Source of the DNA: Gammaproteobacteria bacterium RIFOXYD12_FULL_61_37
Lineage (GTDB): Bacteria > Pseudomonadota > Gammaproteobacteria > Chromatiales > Chromatiaceae
Assembly (NCBI GenBank): GCA_001801995.1
Contig: MGZB01000003.1
Span: forward strand, 1 to 61,548
Reading direction: 5' to 3'
Length of the DNA stretch: 61,548 nt
Position numbers and translations under genes: made by a program
The notes under the pieces: generated by a model
The model's input: only the letters and a program-made list of their open reading frames with translations
Told to the model about the DNA's origin: nothing
The model's database searches: none
Shown: positions 53,893 through 61,548 of the stretch, piece after piece
How the letters are laid out: every line of letters starts with the position of its first letter
Numbering within the stretch: the stretch's first letter is position 1

Positions 53893-54978
53893 ATGAGCAA
53901 CAAGGGCCTCCATAAGGTGCGGGAACGGATCGACGCCTTGGATCAGGAGATCCAGCGGCTGCTCAACGAGCGCGCCCAGTGCGCGCTCGAAGTGGCGCGG
54001 GTCAAACTGGAGCAGGACCCCCAGGCCCAGTTCTACCGCCCCGAACGTGAGGCCCAGATCCTGCGGACGGTGAAGGAACGCAATCGCGGCCCCCTGGGCG
54101 ACGAGACCATGGCCCGGCTGTTCCGGGAGATTATGTCGGCCTGTCTGGCCCTGGAGCATCCCCTGCAAGTGGCCTATCTGGGTCCCGAGGGGACCTTCAC
54201 CCAGGCCGCCGCCATCAAGCACTTCGGCCATGCCGTGGTCACCCATCCGGCCGGTTCCATCGCCGAGATCTTCCGCGAGGTGGAGGCGGGGGACTGCCAG
54301 TACGGCGTGGTCCCGGTGGAGAACTCCACCGAGGGGGTCATCACCCACACCCTCGATCTCTTCATCCACTCGCCCCTCAAGATCTGCGGTGAGGTGATGC
54401 TGCGTATCCACCACAACCTCCTCACCCACGCCCCCGATCTGGAGGCTATCACCGAGGTCTATTCCCACCAGCAGTCCCTGGGCCAGTGCCGCGCCTGGCT
54501 GGATCGCCACCTGCCCCGCGCCGAGCGCATCGCCGTCGGCAGCAATGCCGAGGCCGCCCGCATCGCCGCCAGCGAAGGCAACGACATCGCCGCCATCGCC
54601 GGCGAGACCGCCGCCGAGATCTACGGCGTCCCCTGCCTCCACAGCAACATCGAAGACGAGCCGGACAACACCACCCGCTTCCTCGTCATCGGCCGCGAGT
54701 CCGTCACCCCCAGCGGCGACGACAAGACCAGCCTCCTCCTCTCCACCCGCAACGTCGCCGGCGCTCTGCACAAGCTCCTCAGCCCCCTGGCCGAGAAGGG
54801 CATCAGCATGACCCGCATCGAATCCCGTCCCTCCCGCCGCGACGCCTGGGACTACGTCTTCTTCGTCGATATCCTTGGCCATGCCGATGATTCCAGGGTC
54901 GCCGAGGCCCTGGAGGAACTGCGCTCCCAGGCCGGCATGTATAAAGAACTGGGGTCTTTTCCGAGGGCGGTGTTGTAG
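53893..54978 (+). CDS. pheA: Bifunctional chorismate mutase/prephenate dehydratase
   Basis: The 361-residue P-protein makes phenylpyruvate from chorismate. The chorismate mutase domain spans about 1-90 (RERIDALDQEIQRLLNERAQCA). The dehydratase domain begins at VAYLGPEGTFTQAA and includes the catalytic TTRF (NTTRFLVIGRE). The C-terminal ACT domain carries the phenylalanine-binding ESRPSR motif (TRIESRPSRRDAWDY). It lies 15 bases after serA. Confidence 0.97.
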   Translation: MSNKGLHKVRERIDALDQEIQRLLNERAQCALEVARVKLEQDPQAQFYRPEREAQILRTVKERNRGPLGDETMARLFREIMSACLALEHPLQVAYLGPEGTFTQAAAIKHFGHAVVTHPAGSIAEIFREVEAGDCQYGVVPVENSTEGVITHTLDLFIHSPLKICGEVMLRIHHNLLTHAPDLEAITEVYSHQQSLGQCRAWLDRHLPRAERIAVGSNAEAARIAASEGNDIAAIAGETAAEIYGVPCLHSNIEDEPDNTTRFLVIGRESVTPSGDDKTSLLLSTRNVAGALHKLLSPLAEKGISMTRIESRPSRRDAWDYVFFVDILGHADDSRVAEALEELRSQAGMYKELGSFPRAVL

Positions 54979-55096
54979 GTTGCTTCGGGTAGCCGTGGCG
55001 AGGCATCTGCACTGTGCGTCTTTTTTGTCATGACTGCGTTAAAAATCGGCGCTTTCTGCAATAATGCCCGCTTTCAAAATCGGATGAAGGGCGGCA

Positions 55097-56293
55097 ATGA
55101 CGGCGAACTTTGATGAAAAACATCCCTGTTTTTCACCCTCCGGCCACCGTGCCGGTGCCCAAGTCCGCTCCCGGCGGACTTGTGTTGAGTTGGCGACGCC
55201 GGGTGTGCAGGGGCTTAGGCCTTATGTCCCCGGTAAGCCGATCGAGGAGCTGGAGCGGGAGCTGGGGGTCAGCAATACCCTCAAGCTGGCCTCGAACGAG
55301 AATCCCCTGGGGGCCAGCCCCCTGGCCTTGGAGGCTGCGGCCAAGGCGGTCGCCGGGCTCCATCTCTATCCCGATGACATCGGTTTCCGTCTGCGCAACA
55401 AGCTGGCGGCCCGTTTCGGCATCTCGCCCGATGCCGTCGTGCTGGGCAGCGGCTCCAGCGACGTGATCGACATGGTGACGCGGGCCTTCCTGGGGCCGGG
55501 CCGCAATGCGGTCTTTGCGGAACACAGCTTCGCCATGTACCCGATCTTCACCCAGGCCATCGGCGCCCAAGGCAAGGTGGCCAAGGCCCTGCCGCCGGAT
55601 CACCCGGTGATGCCCCATGGCCATGACCTGCAAACCCTCGCGACCGCCGTGGACGCGGATACCCGCGTGGTCTTCATCGCCAATCCCAACAACCCCACCG
55701 GCACCTGGCTGAAGGCCGCCGAATTGAAGGCGTTCATCGCCGGGCTGCCGGAGGACGTGGTGGTGGTGCTGGACGAGGCCTACACCGAGTTCGTCGAGGA
55801 GCCGGAGTTTCCCGACGGCAGCCGTTGGCTGGCCGAGTTCCCCAATCTGATCGTCACCCGCACCTTCTCCAAGATCTTCGGCCTGGCCGGGCTGCGGATC
55901 GGCTACGGCCTCGCCAATCCCGAACTGGCGGCGGTGGTCGGCCGGGTGCGTCATCCCTTCAACGTCAACAGCATCGCCCTGGCCGCCGCCGAGGCCGCCC
56001 TGGACGACGAGGCGTTCATCCGCCGGAGCATCCAGGTCAACAGCGCCGGGCTCAAGCAATTGGCCAGCGCCTTCGATGAAATGGGACTCAGGCACATCCC
56101 CTCGGTGGGCAACTTCATCGCGGTCGATGTGGGCCGCTCCGGTCCCGAGACCTACCAGGCCCTGCTGCGCGAGGGGGTGATCGTGCGGCCCATCGCCAAC
56201 TACGACCTGCCCAACCACCTGCGTGTCACGGTCGGCCTGCCCGAAGAGAACGAACGCTTCCTCGGCGCCCTGAAGAAGGTGCTGGGACGGTGA
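55097..56293 (+). CDS. hisC: Histidinol-phosphate aminotransferase
   Basis: This 398-residue class I aminotransferase of histidine synthesis may also act on aromatic acids, as the neighbouring pheA and tyrA suggest. The family begins at about residue 33 (LATPGVQGLRPYVPGKPIEELERELG). The PLP lysine is in TRTFSKIFGLAGLRIGYG, and ANPNNPTGTW is present. The first 30 residues (MTANFDEKHPCFSPSGHRAG) are unlike the family and contain a perfect 9-bp hairpin, CAAGTCCGC/GCGGACTTG (55160-55182). The ATG is preceded by GAAGG; no later ATG lies before the conserved region. Confidence 0.93.
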   Translation: MTANFDEKHPCFSPSGHRAGAQVRSRRTCVELATPGVQGLRPYVPGKPIEELERELGVSNTLKLASNENPLGASPLALEAAAKAVAGLHLYPDDIGFRLRNKLAARFGISPDAVVLGSGSSDVIDMVTRAFLGPGRNAVFAEHSFAMYPIFTQAIGAQGKVAKALPPDHPVMPHGHDLQTLATAVDADTRVVFIANPNNPTGTWLKAAELKAFIAGLPEDVVVVLDEAYTEFVEEPEFPDGSRWLAEFPNLIVTRTFSKIFGLAGLRIGYGLANPELAAVVGRVRHPFNVNSIALAAAEAALDDEAFIRRSIQVNSAGLKQLASAFDEMGLRHIPSVGNFIAVDVGRSGPETYQALLREGVIVRPIANYDLPNHLRVTVGLPEENERFLGALKKVLGR

Positions 56294-56339
56294 ATGATTT
56301 ATTCCTCCATACGCCCCCTGTTTCGTAAGGAGTGAATTT

Positions 56340-56627
56340 TTGTTTGAATCAATTCTTGCTCAGTTGAAGGAATATGTTCGACACAATCAATATGTCGTAA
56401 CGATTCACGCAGCAGAGGAAATGGATGAAGATGATTTGTCGATTTATGATGTTGAAAGCGTGATTCTAAGTGGAGAAATCATCGAGCGACAGAAAGACCA
56501 TGAACGATCGGAGTGGAAGTATTTGGTGCGAGGCCGATCGATTGATGGGAACAGAGTCATCGTTGTATTGAAGATCGGCCCAACTGACAAAATGATTATT
56601 ATCACGGTGTTTAGAGATGAGCAATAA
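56340..56627 (+). CDS. DUF4258 protein, probable toxin of a toxin-antitoxin pair (TTG start)
   Basis: This 95-residue protein has the DUF4258 pattern: VVTIHAAEEMDEDDLSIYDVESVILSGEIIER and then KYLVRGRSIDGNRVIVVLKIG. The start is TTG preceded by AAGGAG at 56327-56332. It is AT-richer than hisC and tyrA on either side and overlaps the zinc-finger gene by 11 bases. DUF4258 with a YgiT-type protein resembles MqsRA-like toxin-antitoxin modules, though activity is not shown. Confidence 0.8.
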   Translation: MFESILAQLKEYVRHNQYVVTIHAAEEMDEDDLSIYDVESVILSGEIIERQKDHERSEWKYLVRGRSIDGNRVIVVLKIGPTDKMIIITVFRDEQ

Positions 56628-56862
56628 ACCAACAGTGGTCTGTGACATCTGTGGACAAGAGGGTGCTGAGGTCAGGAGGGTGACGCGAAGCTATGGTAGA
56701 CATGAGAGCCTCTTAGTCATAGAAAATGTTCCGGTAATCAGTTGTCCTCATTGCGGGGAGAGCTATATGACGGCAGAAACCATGCATGAAGTTGAACGGA
56801 TCAAGTTGCATAGAAAGAATTTTGCTGTGGAACGCAGAGTGCCCGTTGCCGAGTATGCATAA
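56617..56862 (+). CDS. YgiT-type zinc finger protein, probable antitoxin
   Basis: This 81-residue protein carries two CxxC pairs (CDICG and CPHCG) of the YgiT/MqsA N-terminal zinc finger, with ENVPVISCPHCGESYMTAETMHEVERI. No full C-terminal helix-turn-helix domain is present, unlike MqsA. It overlaps the DUF4258 gene and forms the second half of the pair. Codon use is AT-rich compared with tyrA downstream, which suggests transfer into the hisC-tyrA gap. Confidence 0.83.
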   Translation: MSNKPTVVCDICGQEGAEVRRVTRSYGRHESLLVIENVPVISCPHCGESYMTAETMHEVERIKLHRKNFAVERRVPVAEYA

Positions 56863-56920
56863 TGTCTCGTTTTTTCTTGGCGTTCTTTGCGCCCTTCGCG
56901 GTTGAAGTGAGGTTCTCGGG

Positions 56921-57802
56921 ATGAAACTGCGGCGACTGGCAATCATCGGTGTCGGCCTGATCGGCGGCTCCCTGGCCCGCGCCCTGCGGCAGGCCGGGAT
57001 GGTGGATGAGGTGGTGGGTTGCGGCCGGGGCCGCGCCAATCTGGAAAAGGCAGTCGAACTGGGCGTCATCGACCGGTTCAGCCATGAGGTGGGCGAAGCG
57101 GTGGCCGGGGCCGATATGATCTTCGTCGCCGTGCCCCTCGGGGCCATGCGGGAGACCTTTGCCGCCATGCGGGGCCATTTGGCCGAGGACGCCATCATCA
57201 CCGACGGCGGCAGTGCCAAGGCCAGCGTGGTGGCCGACGCCCGCGCTGCCTTCGGCGAGCTGCCCGCCAATTTCGTGCCCGGCCATCCTATTGCCGGGAC
57301 CGAGCAGAACGGCGTCGAGGCCTCATTCCCCGAGCTTTATCACAACCGCCGCGTCATCCTCACCCCCCTTTGCGGCACCAACCCGGCCGCCACCGCCAAG
57401 GTCGATGTCATGTGGCGCGCCTGCGGTGCCGATGTGAACTACATGACGGTGGAACACCATGACGAGGTCCTGGCCGCCACCAGCCATCTGCCCCACATGC
57501 TGGCCTTCGGCCTGGTGGACGCCCTGGCGCGTATGAAAGAAAACGACGAGATCTTCCGCTACGCCGCTGGCGGCTTCCGCGACTTTACCCGCATCGCCTC
57601 CAGCAATCCGGTCATGTGGCGCGACATCTGCGTCGCCAACCGCGACGCCCTCAGCCGCATGCTGGCGACCTTCGCCGAGGAGATGAAGGAACTGGCCGAG
57701 ACCATCGGCAAGGGCGATGGCGGCCACCTGCTGGAGATCTTCCAGCGGGCGAAGCAGGCCAGGGACCGATACGTGGATGGGTTGCCCGAAGCTGCGGAGT
57801 AA
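56921..57802 (+). CDS. tyrA: Prephenate dehydrogenase (TyrA family)
   Basis: This 293-residue NAD(P)-dependent enzyme of tyrosine synthesis has the dinucleotide-binding motif GVGLIGGSLARALRQAG at residues about 9-25, the catalytic-region HPIAGTEQNGVEA, and HDEVLAATSHLPHMLAF. Monofunctional, without a chorismate mutase domain. It is normally directly after hisC in this block; the DUF4258/YgiT pair has been inserted between. The distal partner aroA is not found downstream. Confidence 0.95.
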   Translation: MKLRRLAIIGVGLIGGSLARALRQAGMVDEVVGCGRGRANLEKAVELGVIDRFSHEVGEAVAGADMIFVAVPLGAMRETFAAMRGHLAEDAIITDGGSAKASVVADARAAFGELPANFVPGHPIAGTEQNGVEASFPELYHNRRVILTPLCGTNPAATAKVDVMWRACGADVNYMTVEHHDEVLAATSHLPHMLAFGLVDALARMKENDEIFRYAAGGFRDFTRIASSNPVMWRDICVANRDALSRMLATFAEEMKELAETIGKGDGGHLLEIFQRAKQARDRYVDGLPEAAE

Positions 57803-57911
57803 AATCGGCTTTTGGGGACCCTCTCCTTCCCCGATTTGTGGGCGGGTTCAGGTTTTTCTGCCGGTCCCGTTGCTACATTTCCCTTCGGTGATACTGCCAA
57901 GGGGGTGTGAG

Positions 57912-58031
57912 ATGAAAAAGCTTTTCTACATGACCGTTGCCCTGAGCTTCATGTTCCTGTCGGGCATGGTGGATGCCGCCACGCAAGAGAAGGGGCAAAC
58001 GGCGGAATCCAGCTTATCGGGAAGGGCTTGA
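57912..58031 (+). CDS. Small secreted peptide (39 aa)
   Basis: A 39-residue frame begins MKKLFYMTVALSFMFLSGMV and has a basic start, a hydrophobic core and an AATQEKG-type region, the plan of a signal peptide with a cleavage site near residue 22-23. A G-rich ribosome-binding region (GGGGGTGTGAG) precedes the ATG, and a terminator follows. The mature part would be about 17 residues. No family is recognised; it may be a truncated lipoprotein or entericidin-like peptide. Confidence 0.5.
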   Translation: MKKLFYMTVALSFMFLSGMVDAATQEKGQTAESSLSGRA

Positions 58032-58060
58032 TCATAGGGCTCGAAGTCTTTACGAATAAG

Positions 58061-58092
58061 GGCCGGGGAGGCGATGCCTCCCCGGCCTTTTT
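58061..58092. terminator. Strong terminator, possibly bidirectional
   Basis: GGCCGGGGAGGC (58061-58072) and GCCTCCCCGGCC (58076-58087) form a perfect 12-bp stem with a three-base loop, followed by TTTTT. It lies between the small peptide gene and the convergent ABC exporter gene. Confidence 0.92.
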
Positions 58093-58107
58093 CATTTCTC
58101 CAAAGCA

Positions 58108-59907
58108 TCACAACTGCAGCGCATAAAGCCCGGCATAGACCCCGTCTGCCGCGATCAACTCATCGTGTGATCCCTCTTCGGCGATGCGGCCGTCCTTGAA
58201 CACCAGAATCCGTTGCGCCTGACGCACGGCGCTGAGGCGGTGCGCCACGATCAGCACGGTGCGGCCGTCGAGGAATTGCCGCAGGGAGGCATGCAGTTGC
58301 TCCTCGGTGGTGGCGTCCAGGGCCGAGGTGGCTTCGTCCAGGATCACGATCTTGGGATCGGAGAGGATCATGCGGGCGATGGCCAGGCGTTGCCGCTGCC
58401 CGCCGGAAAAGCGGATGCCGTCCCGACCGATGGAGGTGTCCAGCCCCTGTGGCAGACCCTCGACAAAGGTCTTGAGCTGGGCGATCTCCAAGGCCTGCAT
58501 CAGCGTGGCCTCATTCAGTTCCCGTCCGAGACTGAGGTTGTTGCGCAGGGTATCGTTGAACAGGGCGGGGTGCTGCAATACCACGGCCACATGGGAGCGC
58601 ACCAGCTCTAGCCCGATTTCGCCGATGGAATCCTGGCCGTAGCGGATGGTGCCCCGGTCGGGTTCGTAGAAGCCCAACAGCAGGTGGATGAGGGTGGTCT
58701 TTCCCTCGCCGCTGGAGCCGACCAGGGCGGCCTTTTCCCCCGCCGCGATTTGCAGGTTGACCCCGTCCAGCACCCGGAACCTGCCCCCGTAGGAAAAGCC
58801 GACATCTTCCAGCGAGATGCCCAGGGTCTTGCGGCCCTGAAAGGGATCGCGCCGGGAGGGGTGGACCGGTTCCAGGCGTAACCGGAACAGGTGGTTGAGG
58901 CGGGCGAGGGCGGCGTTGGCGCTGTTCCAGGCGTATTGAACCCCCAGCACCTCTTGCACCGGCCCCATCATGAACCAGAGATAGGCGTAGAAGGCCAGCA
59001 TCTCGCCGATGCTGAGATCGGAGAAAAGCACCAGCAACATGCTGGCCGCCCGGAAGACGTCGAAACCCATCAGAAAGACCAGAAAGGAGAGCCGGTTGGC
59101 CGCGTCGCTCTGCCAGGCGTGGGAGATGGAGCACCGGCGGATGGTGTCGGCGCTGGAAACGATGCGTTCCACATAATGCTGTTCGCGGTTGGCGGCGCGC
59201 AGCTCATGCACCGCGTCGAGGGTCTCGGCCAGAACTTCCTGGAAGGCCTGATAGGCGCTGTTTTGTTGCCGGCGCAGCCGCTTGACCCGGTGTCCGAACA
59301 TGACCGTGAGATAGATCACAACCGGGTTGAGCAGCAGGATGAAGAGGGCCAGTTGCCAGTGCATCCATACCAGCACCGCCGCCGTGCCCAGGATGCTGAG
59401 GATGGCCACCAGGAGCTTGCTGGTGGCGATGCCGAGGAACTCGTCGATGGTGTCCACGTCCGTCACCAGGTGAGAGGCGATGGTGCCGCTCCCCAGGGTC
59501 TCGTATTCGCTGATCGCCACCCGTTTCAGCCGCACCAGCAGGTCTCGCCGGATGCGGAAGGTCACCTCCTTGGAGATGCCGGCGAACAGCCGCGTGTGCC
59601 AAACCCCCAGCAGAAAATTGCCGAATCGCAACAGGACGGTGACGATGAGAATGGCAAGGATATAGAGGCTGGGGGTCTGCCATGCGGGGGGGAAGAAGGT
59701 GTTCAGGCTGGCCAGCAAGATTCCTGGGCGCGCCAGCAATACCTCATCCACCAGCATGGGGATGAGCAGCGGCACGGGAACGGCCATGAGCGCCCCCAGG
59801 ATGGCGATGAGATTGGCGCCGGCCAGGTGGGAACGCCGGTCCAGCATCATCGGCAGGATTCCCTGCCAACGGTAAGGCGCGGCGGTTTCTGGGTTCGGGT
59901 CGGTCAT
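58108..59907 (-). CDS. ABC transporter, fused permease and ATPase (exporter type)
   Basis: This 599-residue protein is a half-size ABC exporter. The N-terminal domain has six membrane helices (first near residues 30-50, ANLIAILGALMAVPVPLLI). The ATPase domain has Walker A VGSSGEGKTTL, signature FSGGQRQRLAIAR, Walker B IVILDEATSALD and the H-loop VAHRLSA. Lipid A (MsbA-like) or multidrug export is possible; the substrate cannot be read from the sequence. It is divergent from the TolC-family gene (60092), which suggests partnership in export, but no membrane-fusion protein gene is present. Confidence 0.92.
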   Translation of the reverse strand: MTDPNPETAAPYRWQGILPMMLDRRSHLAGANLIAILGALMAVPVPLLIPMLVDEVLLARPGILLASLNTFFPPAWQTPSLYILAILIVTVLLRFGNFLLGVWHTRLFAGISKEVTFRIRRDLLVRLKRVAISEYETLGSGTIASHLVTDVDTIDEFLGIATSKLLVAILSILGTAAVLVWMHWQLALFILLLNPVVIYLTVMFGHRVKRLRRQQNSAYQAFQEVLAETLDAVHELRAANREQHYVERIVSSADTIRRCSISHAWQSDAANRLSFLVFLMGFDVFRAASMLLVLFSDLSIGEMLAFYAYLWFMMGPVQEVLGVQYAWNSANAALARLNHLFRLRLEPVHPSRRDPFQGRKTLGISLEDVGFSYGGRFRVLDGVNLQIAAGEKAALVGSSGEGKTTLIHLLLGFYEPDRGTIRYGQDSIGEIGLELVRSHVAVVLQHPALFNDTLRNNLSLGRELNEATLMQALEIAQLKTFVEGLPQGLDTSIGRDGIRFSGGQRQRLAIARMILSDPKIVILDEATSALDATTEEQLHASLRQFLDGRTVLIVAHRLSAVRQAQRILVFKDGRIAEEGSHDELIAADGVYAGLYALQL

Positions 59908-60091
59908 TCGTCGGGGTCTGTTGATCGCGGTCGTGGCATATTAACCAATTATTTGGCGGGGAACCCCTTGCCTACCCATGGCCAGGTCTGACAAATCTCC
60001 TTTCACCCGGACCAGGGGTACTTGGTACAATGCGGCACATTATTTATGCGGCCCGCATCGGCGCATTCCCGGTTATTGGCGAGGCGAGTTG

Positions 60092-61381
60092 ATGAGAAAA
60101 GTTGTTGCCCTGGCCCTGGTCATATTCCTGCCACCGGTGGCCGCTGTGGATCTGATCCAGGTCTACGATATGGCCCTTGAGAACGATCCCCAGCTCCATG
60201 CCGCCAAATCGACCCGTGACTCCACGGCCGAGGCCAAACCCCAGGCCATCGCCAAGATGCTGCCGAAGGTCTCGGGCAGCGGGACCGCGACGCGCACCGA
60301 GCGGGACACCCCAACCGCCAACTACGAATACGACTCCACCGAACTCACCGCCACCCTGACTCAGCCCCTGCTCCATTTCGAGTATTGGATGAGCCTGAGC
60401 AAGGCCCGCTATACCACCGCCAAGGCCGATGCCGACTACAGCGCCGCTGAGTTGAATCTGATCCTGCGCGTGGCCCAGGCCTACTTCAACATCCTCTCGT
60501 CTCAGGACAGCCTCAAATTCGCCGAGTCCGAGCGGAAGGCCATCAGCCGCCAGCTCGATCAGGCGAAACAACGCTTCGACGTGGGGCTGATCGCCGTGAC
60601 CGATGTCCACGAGGCACAGGCCGCCTTCGATCAGTCGCGCGCCAACGAGATCACGGCCCAAAACGATGTGGAAAGTGCCTGGGAGGCCTTGCGCGAAATC
60701 GTGGCGGACCTCCCCGGCGACCAGCTCAACGGGCTGCGCGAGTCCTTGCCCCTGAGCAAGCCGGACCCGGCCGACATCGACCAGTGGACCGATGCCGCCA
60801 TGCAGCAGAACTACAGCATCATAGCCGCCATGAACAATACCCAGGCGGCGCGCAAGAACATCGCCGTCAAGGCATCCGGCCATCTGCCCACATTGGACGC
60901 GGTGGGGACCCATTCCCGCACCACCACCGAATACAGCGCCAGCACCGACGCCGACGTCAGTACCATCGGCTTACAGCTCCAGGTGCCCATCTTCGCTGGC
61001 GGCGAGGTCATGAGTCAGACCCGCCAAGCCCGTTACGACTACCAGACCGCCTCCGAGCAACTGGAACAGGCGCGCCGCTCCGTGCGCCGCAAGGTGAGCG
61101 ACGCCTATCGCGGCGTCGTCTCCAGCATCAGCAAGGTCAAGGCCTACAAGGCCGCCACCGTCTCGGCCCAAAGCGCCCTTGACGCCACCCAGGCCGGCTT
61201 CGAAGTCGGCACCCGCACCATCGTCGACGTGCTCGACGCCCAGCGGAACCTCTACCGCGCCCGCCGCGACTACGCCCGCGCCCGCTACGACTACATCGTC
61301 AACGGCCTCTCCCTCAAGGAAGCGGCCGGCATCCTCAAGCCCGATGATTTGCAGTTGGTCAACGCCCTGCTGACGCAGTGA
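60092..61381 (+). CDS. TolC family outer-membrane channel
   Basis: This 429-residue protein is a TolC-type outer-membrane factor for type I secretion or efflux. The signal peptide is MRKVVALALVIFLPPVAA (cleavage near 18-19). Then come LIQVYDMALENDPQLHAAKS, the beta-barrel and coiled-coil repeats (LNLILRVAQAYFNILSSQDSL and RTIVDVLDAQRNLYRARRDYARARYDYIVN). The ATG at 60092 with GAGGCGA in front is preferred over an upstream start at 59978. It is divergently oriented to an ABC exporter gene. Confidence 0.93.
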   Translation: MRKVVALALVIFLPPVAAVDLIQVYDMALENDPQLHAAKSTRDSTAEAKPQAIAKMLPKVSGSGTATRTERDTPTANYEYDSTELTATLTQPLLHFEYWMSLSKARYTTAKADADYSAAELNLILRVAQAYFNILSSQDSLKFAESERKAISRQLDQAKQRFDVGLIAVTDVHEAQAAFDQSRANEITAQNDVESAWEALREIVADLPGDQLNGLRESLPLSKPDPADIDQWTDAAMQQNYSIIAAMNNTQAARKNIAVKASGHLPTLDAVGTHSRTTTEYSASTDADVSTIGLQLQVPIFAGGEVMSQTRQARYDYQTASEQLEQARRSVRRKVSDAYRGVVSSISKVKAYKAATVSAQSALDATQAGFEVGTRTIVDVLDAQRNLYRARRDYARARYDYIVNGLSLKEAAGILKPDDLQLVNALLTQ

Positions 61382-61399
61382 TGTCCCTGAGGGCGCGGC

Positions 61400-61465
61400 C
61401 TATTCCCACTTCAACGCCCCGCCGGTCTGGTACTCGGTAACACGGGTCTCGAAAAAGTGATCTGG
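61400..61465 (-). pseudogene. Last 21 codons of an nrdB-like gene, cut off at 61462-61466
   Basis: On the minus strand the frame reads HFFETRVTEYQTGGALKWE and then stop. This is the C-terminal end of a ribonucleotide reductase small subunit of the kind ending FFETRVTEYQTGGALxW. Immediately upstream the frame has a stop (TAG) and unrelated sequence, so the gene is truncated there by an insertion or rearrangement. Confidence 0.75.
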
Positions 61466-61531
61466 CTAGACTATCCCGGACACATGATCTCAAATAATCA
61501 TGAGAGTAAAGTAAAGAGGGAATGTGATCCG

Positions 61532-61548
61532 ATGAGTAACGAGATGAA
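61532..61548 (+). CDS. Start of an open reading frame running off the window
   Basis: An ATG after AGAGGGA begins MSNEM and runs off the end. It lies about 70 bases inside the point where the nrdB fragment is cut, the usual place for the transposase gene of an insertion sequence. Too little is present to identify it. Confidence 0.25.

Overview
The window is from a high-GC gammaproteobacterium. The order rpsF-rpsR-DUF2232-rplI-dnaB-alr-radA, the tpiA-secG-tRNA-Leu-nuoA-N block and the mtnA-gyrA-serC-pheA-hisC-tyrA block are typical of that class. A purple-sulfur or other Chromatiales-like host is my best guess, but nothing read here fixes the genus.

Layout. (1) 1-8,416: ribosomal protein genes, a DUF2232 membrane protein, a replicative helicase gene (dnaB) split by a 350-residue intein, alr, radA and apbE. 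(2) 8,476-24,806: tpiA, secG, tRNA-Leu(GAG), a terminator, then a complete 14-gene complex I operon (nuoA-N) with two REP-like palindromes inside it. (3) About 25,147-30,476: an integron gene-cassette array with at least six attC sites and no visible integrase. One cassette carries a complete restriction-modification system resembling SmaI: a controller gene, an endonuclease gene and a methyltransferase gene on the opposite strand. (4) 30,477-33,320: remnants of a RAYT transposase and of an FtsK-like ATPase, then Uma2, CsiV-like and thiamine-binding (MTH1187) genes. (5) 33,325-36,654: a large secreted protein ending in cysteine-rich C-P-x-G repeats. (6) 37,041-41,486: an EVE protein, tRNA-Gly(CCC), AsmA, mutY, yggX and tRNA-Phe(GAA). 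(7) 41,596-48,665: a methionine-salvage pair (mtaD on the minus strand, mtnA on the plus strand) with an accessory island between them. The island holds a RAYT element with terminal inverted repeats, a truncated cassette gene, an inverted attC, an AlbA_2/Schlafen-type ATPase, a second transposase remnant and an AAA/DUF4143 ATPase. A MazEF-type module lies between mtnA and gyrA. (8) 48,850-57,802: gyrA and the serine/aromatic amino acid genes serC, serA, pheA, hisC and tyrA, with a DUF4258/YgiT-type pair between hisC and tyrA. (9) 57,912-61,548: a small secreted peptide, an ABC exporter, a TolC-family protein, and the last 21 codons of an nrdB-like gene cut off by what may be an insertion element.

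The most notable signals are: the class 3 intein (Trp-Cys-Thr signature, Ala at position 1) inside the DnaB ATP-binding loop; the SmaI-like restriction-modification system carried as an integron cassette; a second, inverted attC beside an ATPase and a transposon-truncated cassette gene; a family of GTAG-flanked palindromes, two of which share their TAG with the stop codon of nuoF or gyrA; and the C-P-x-G repeat protein.
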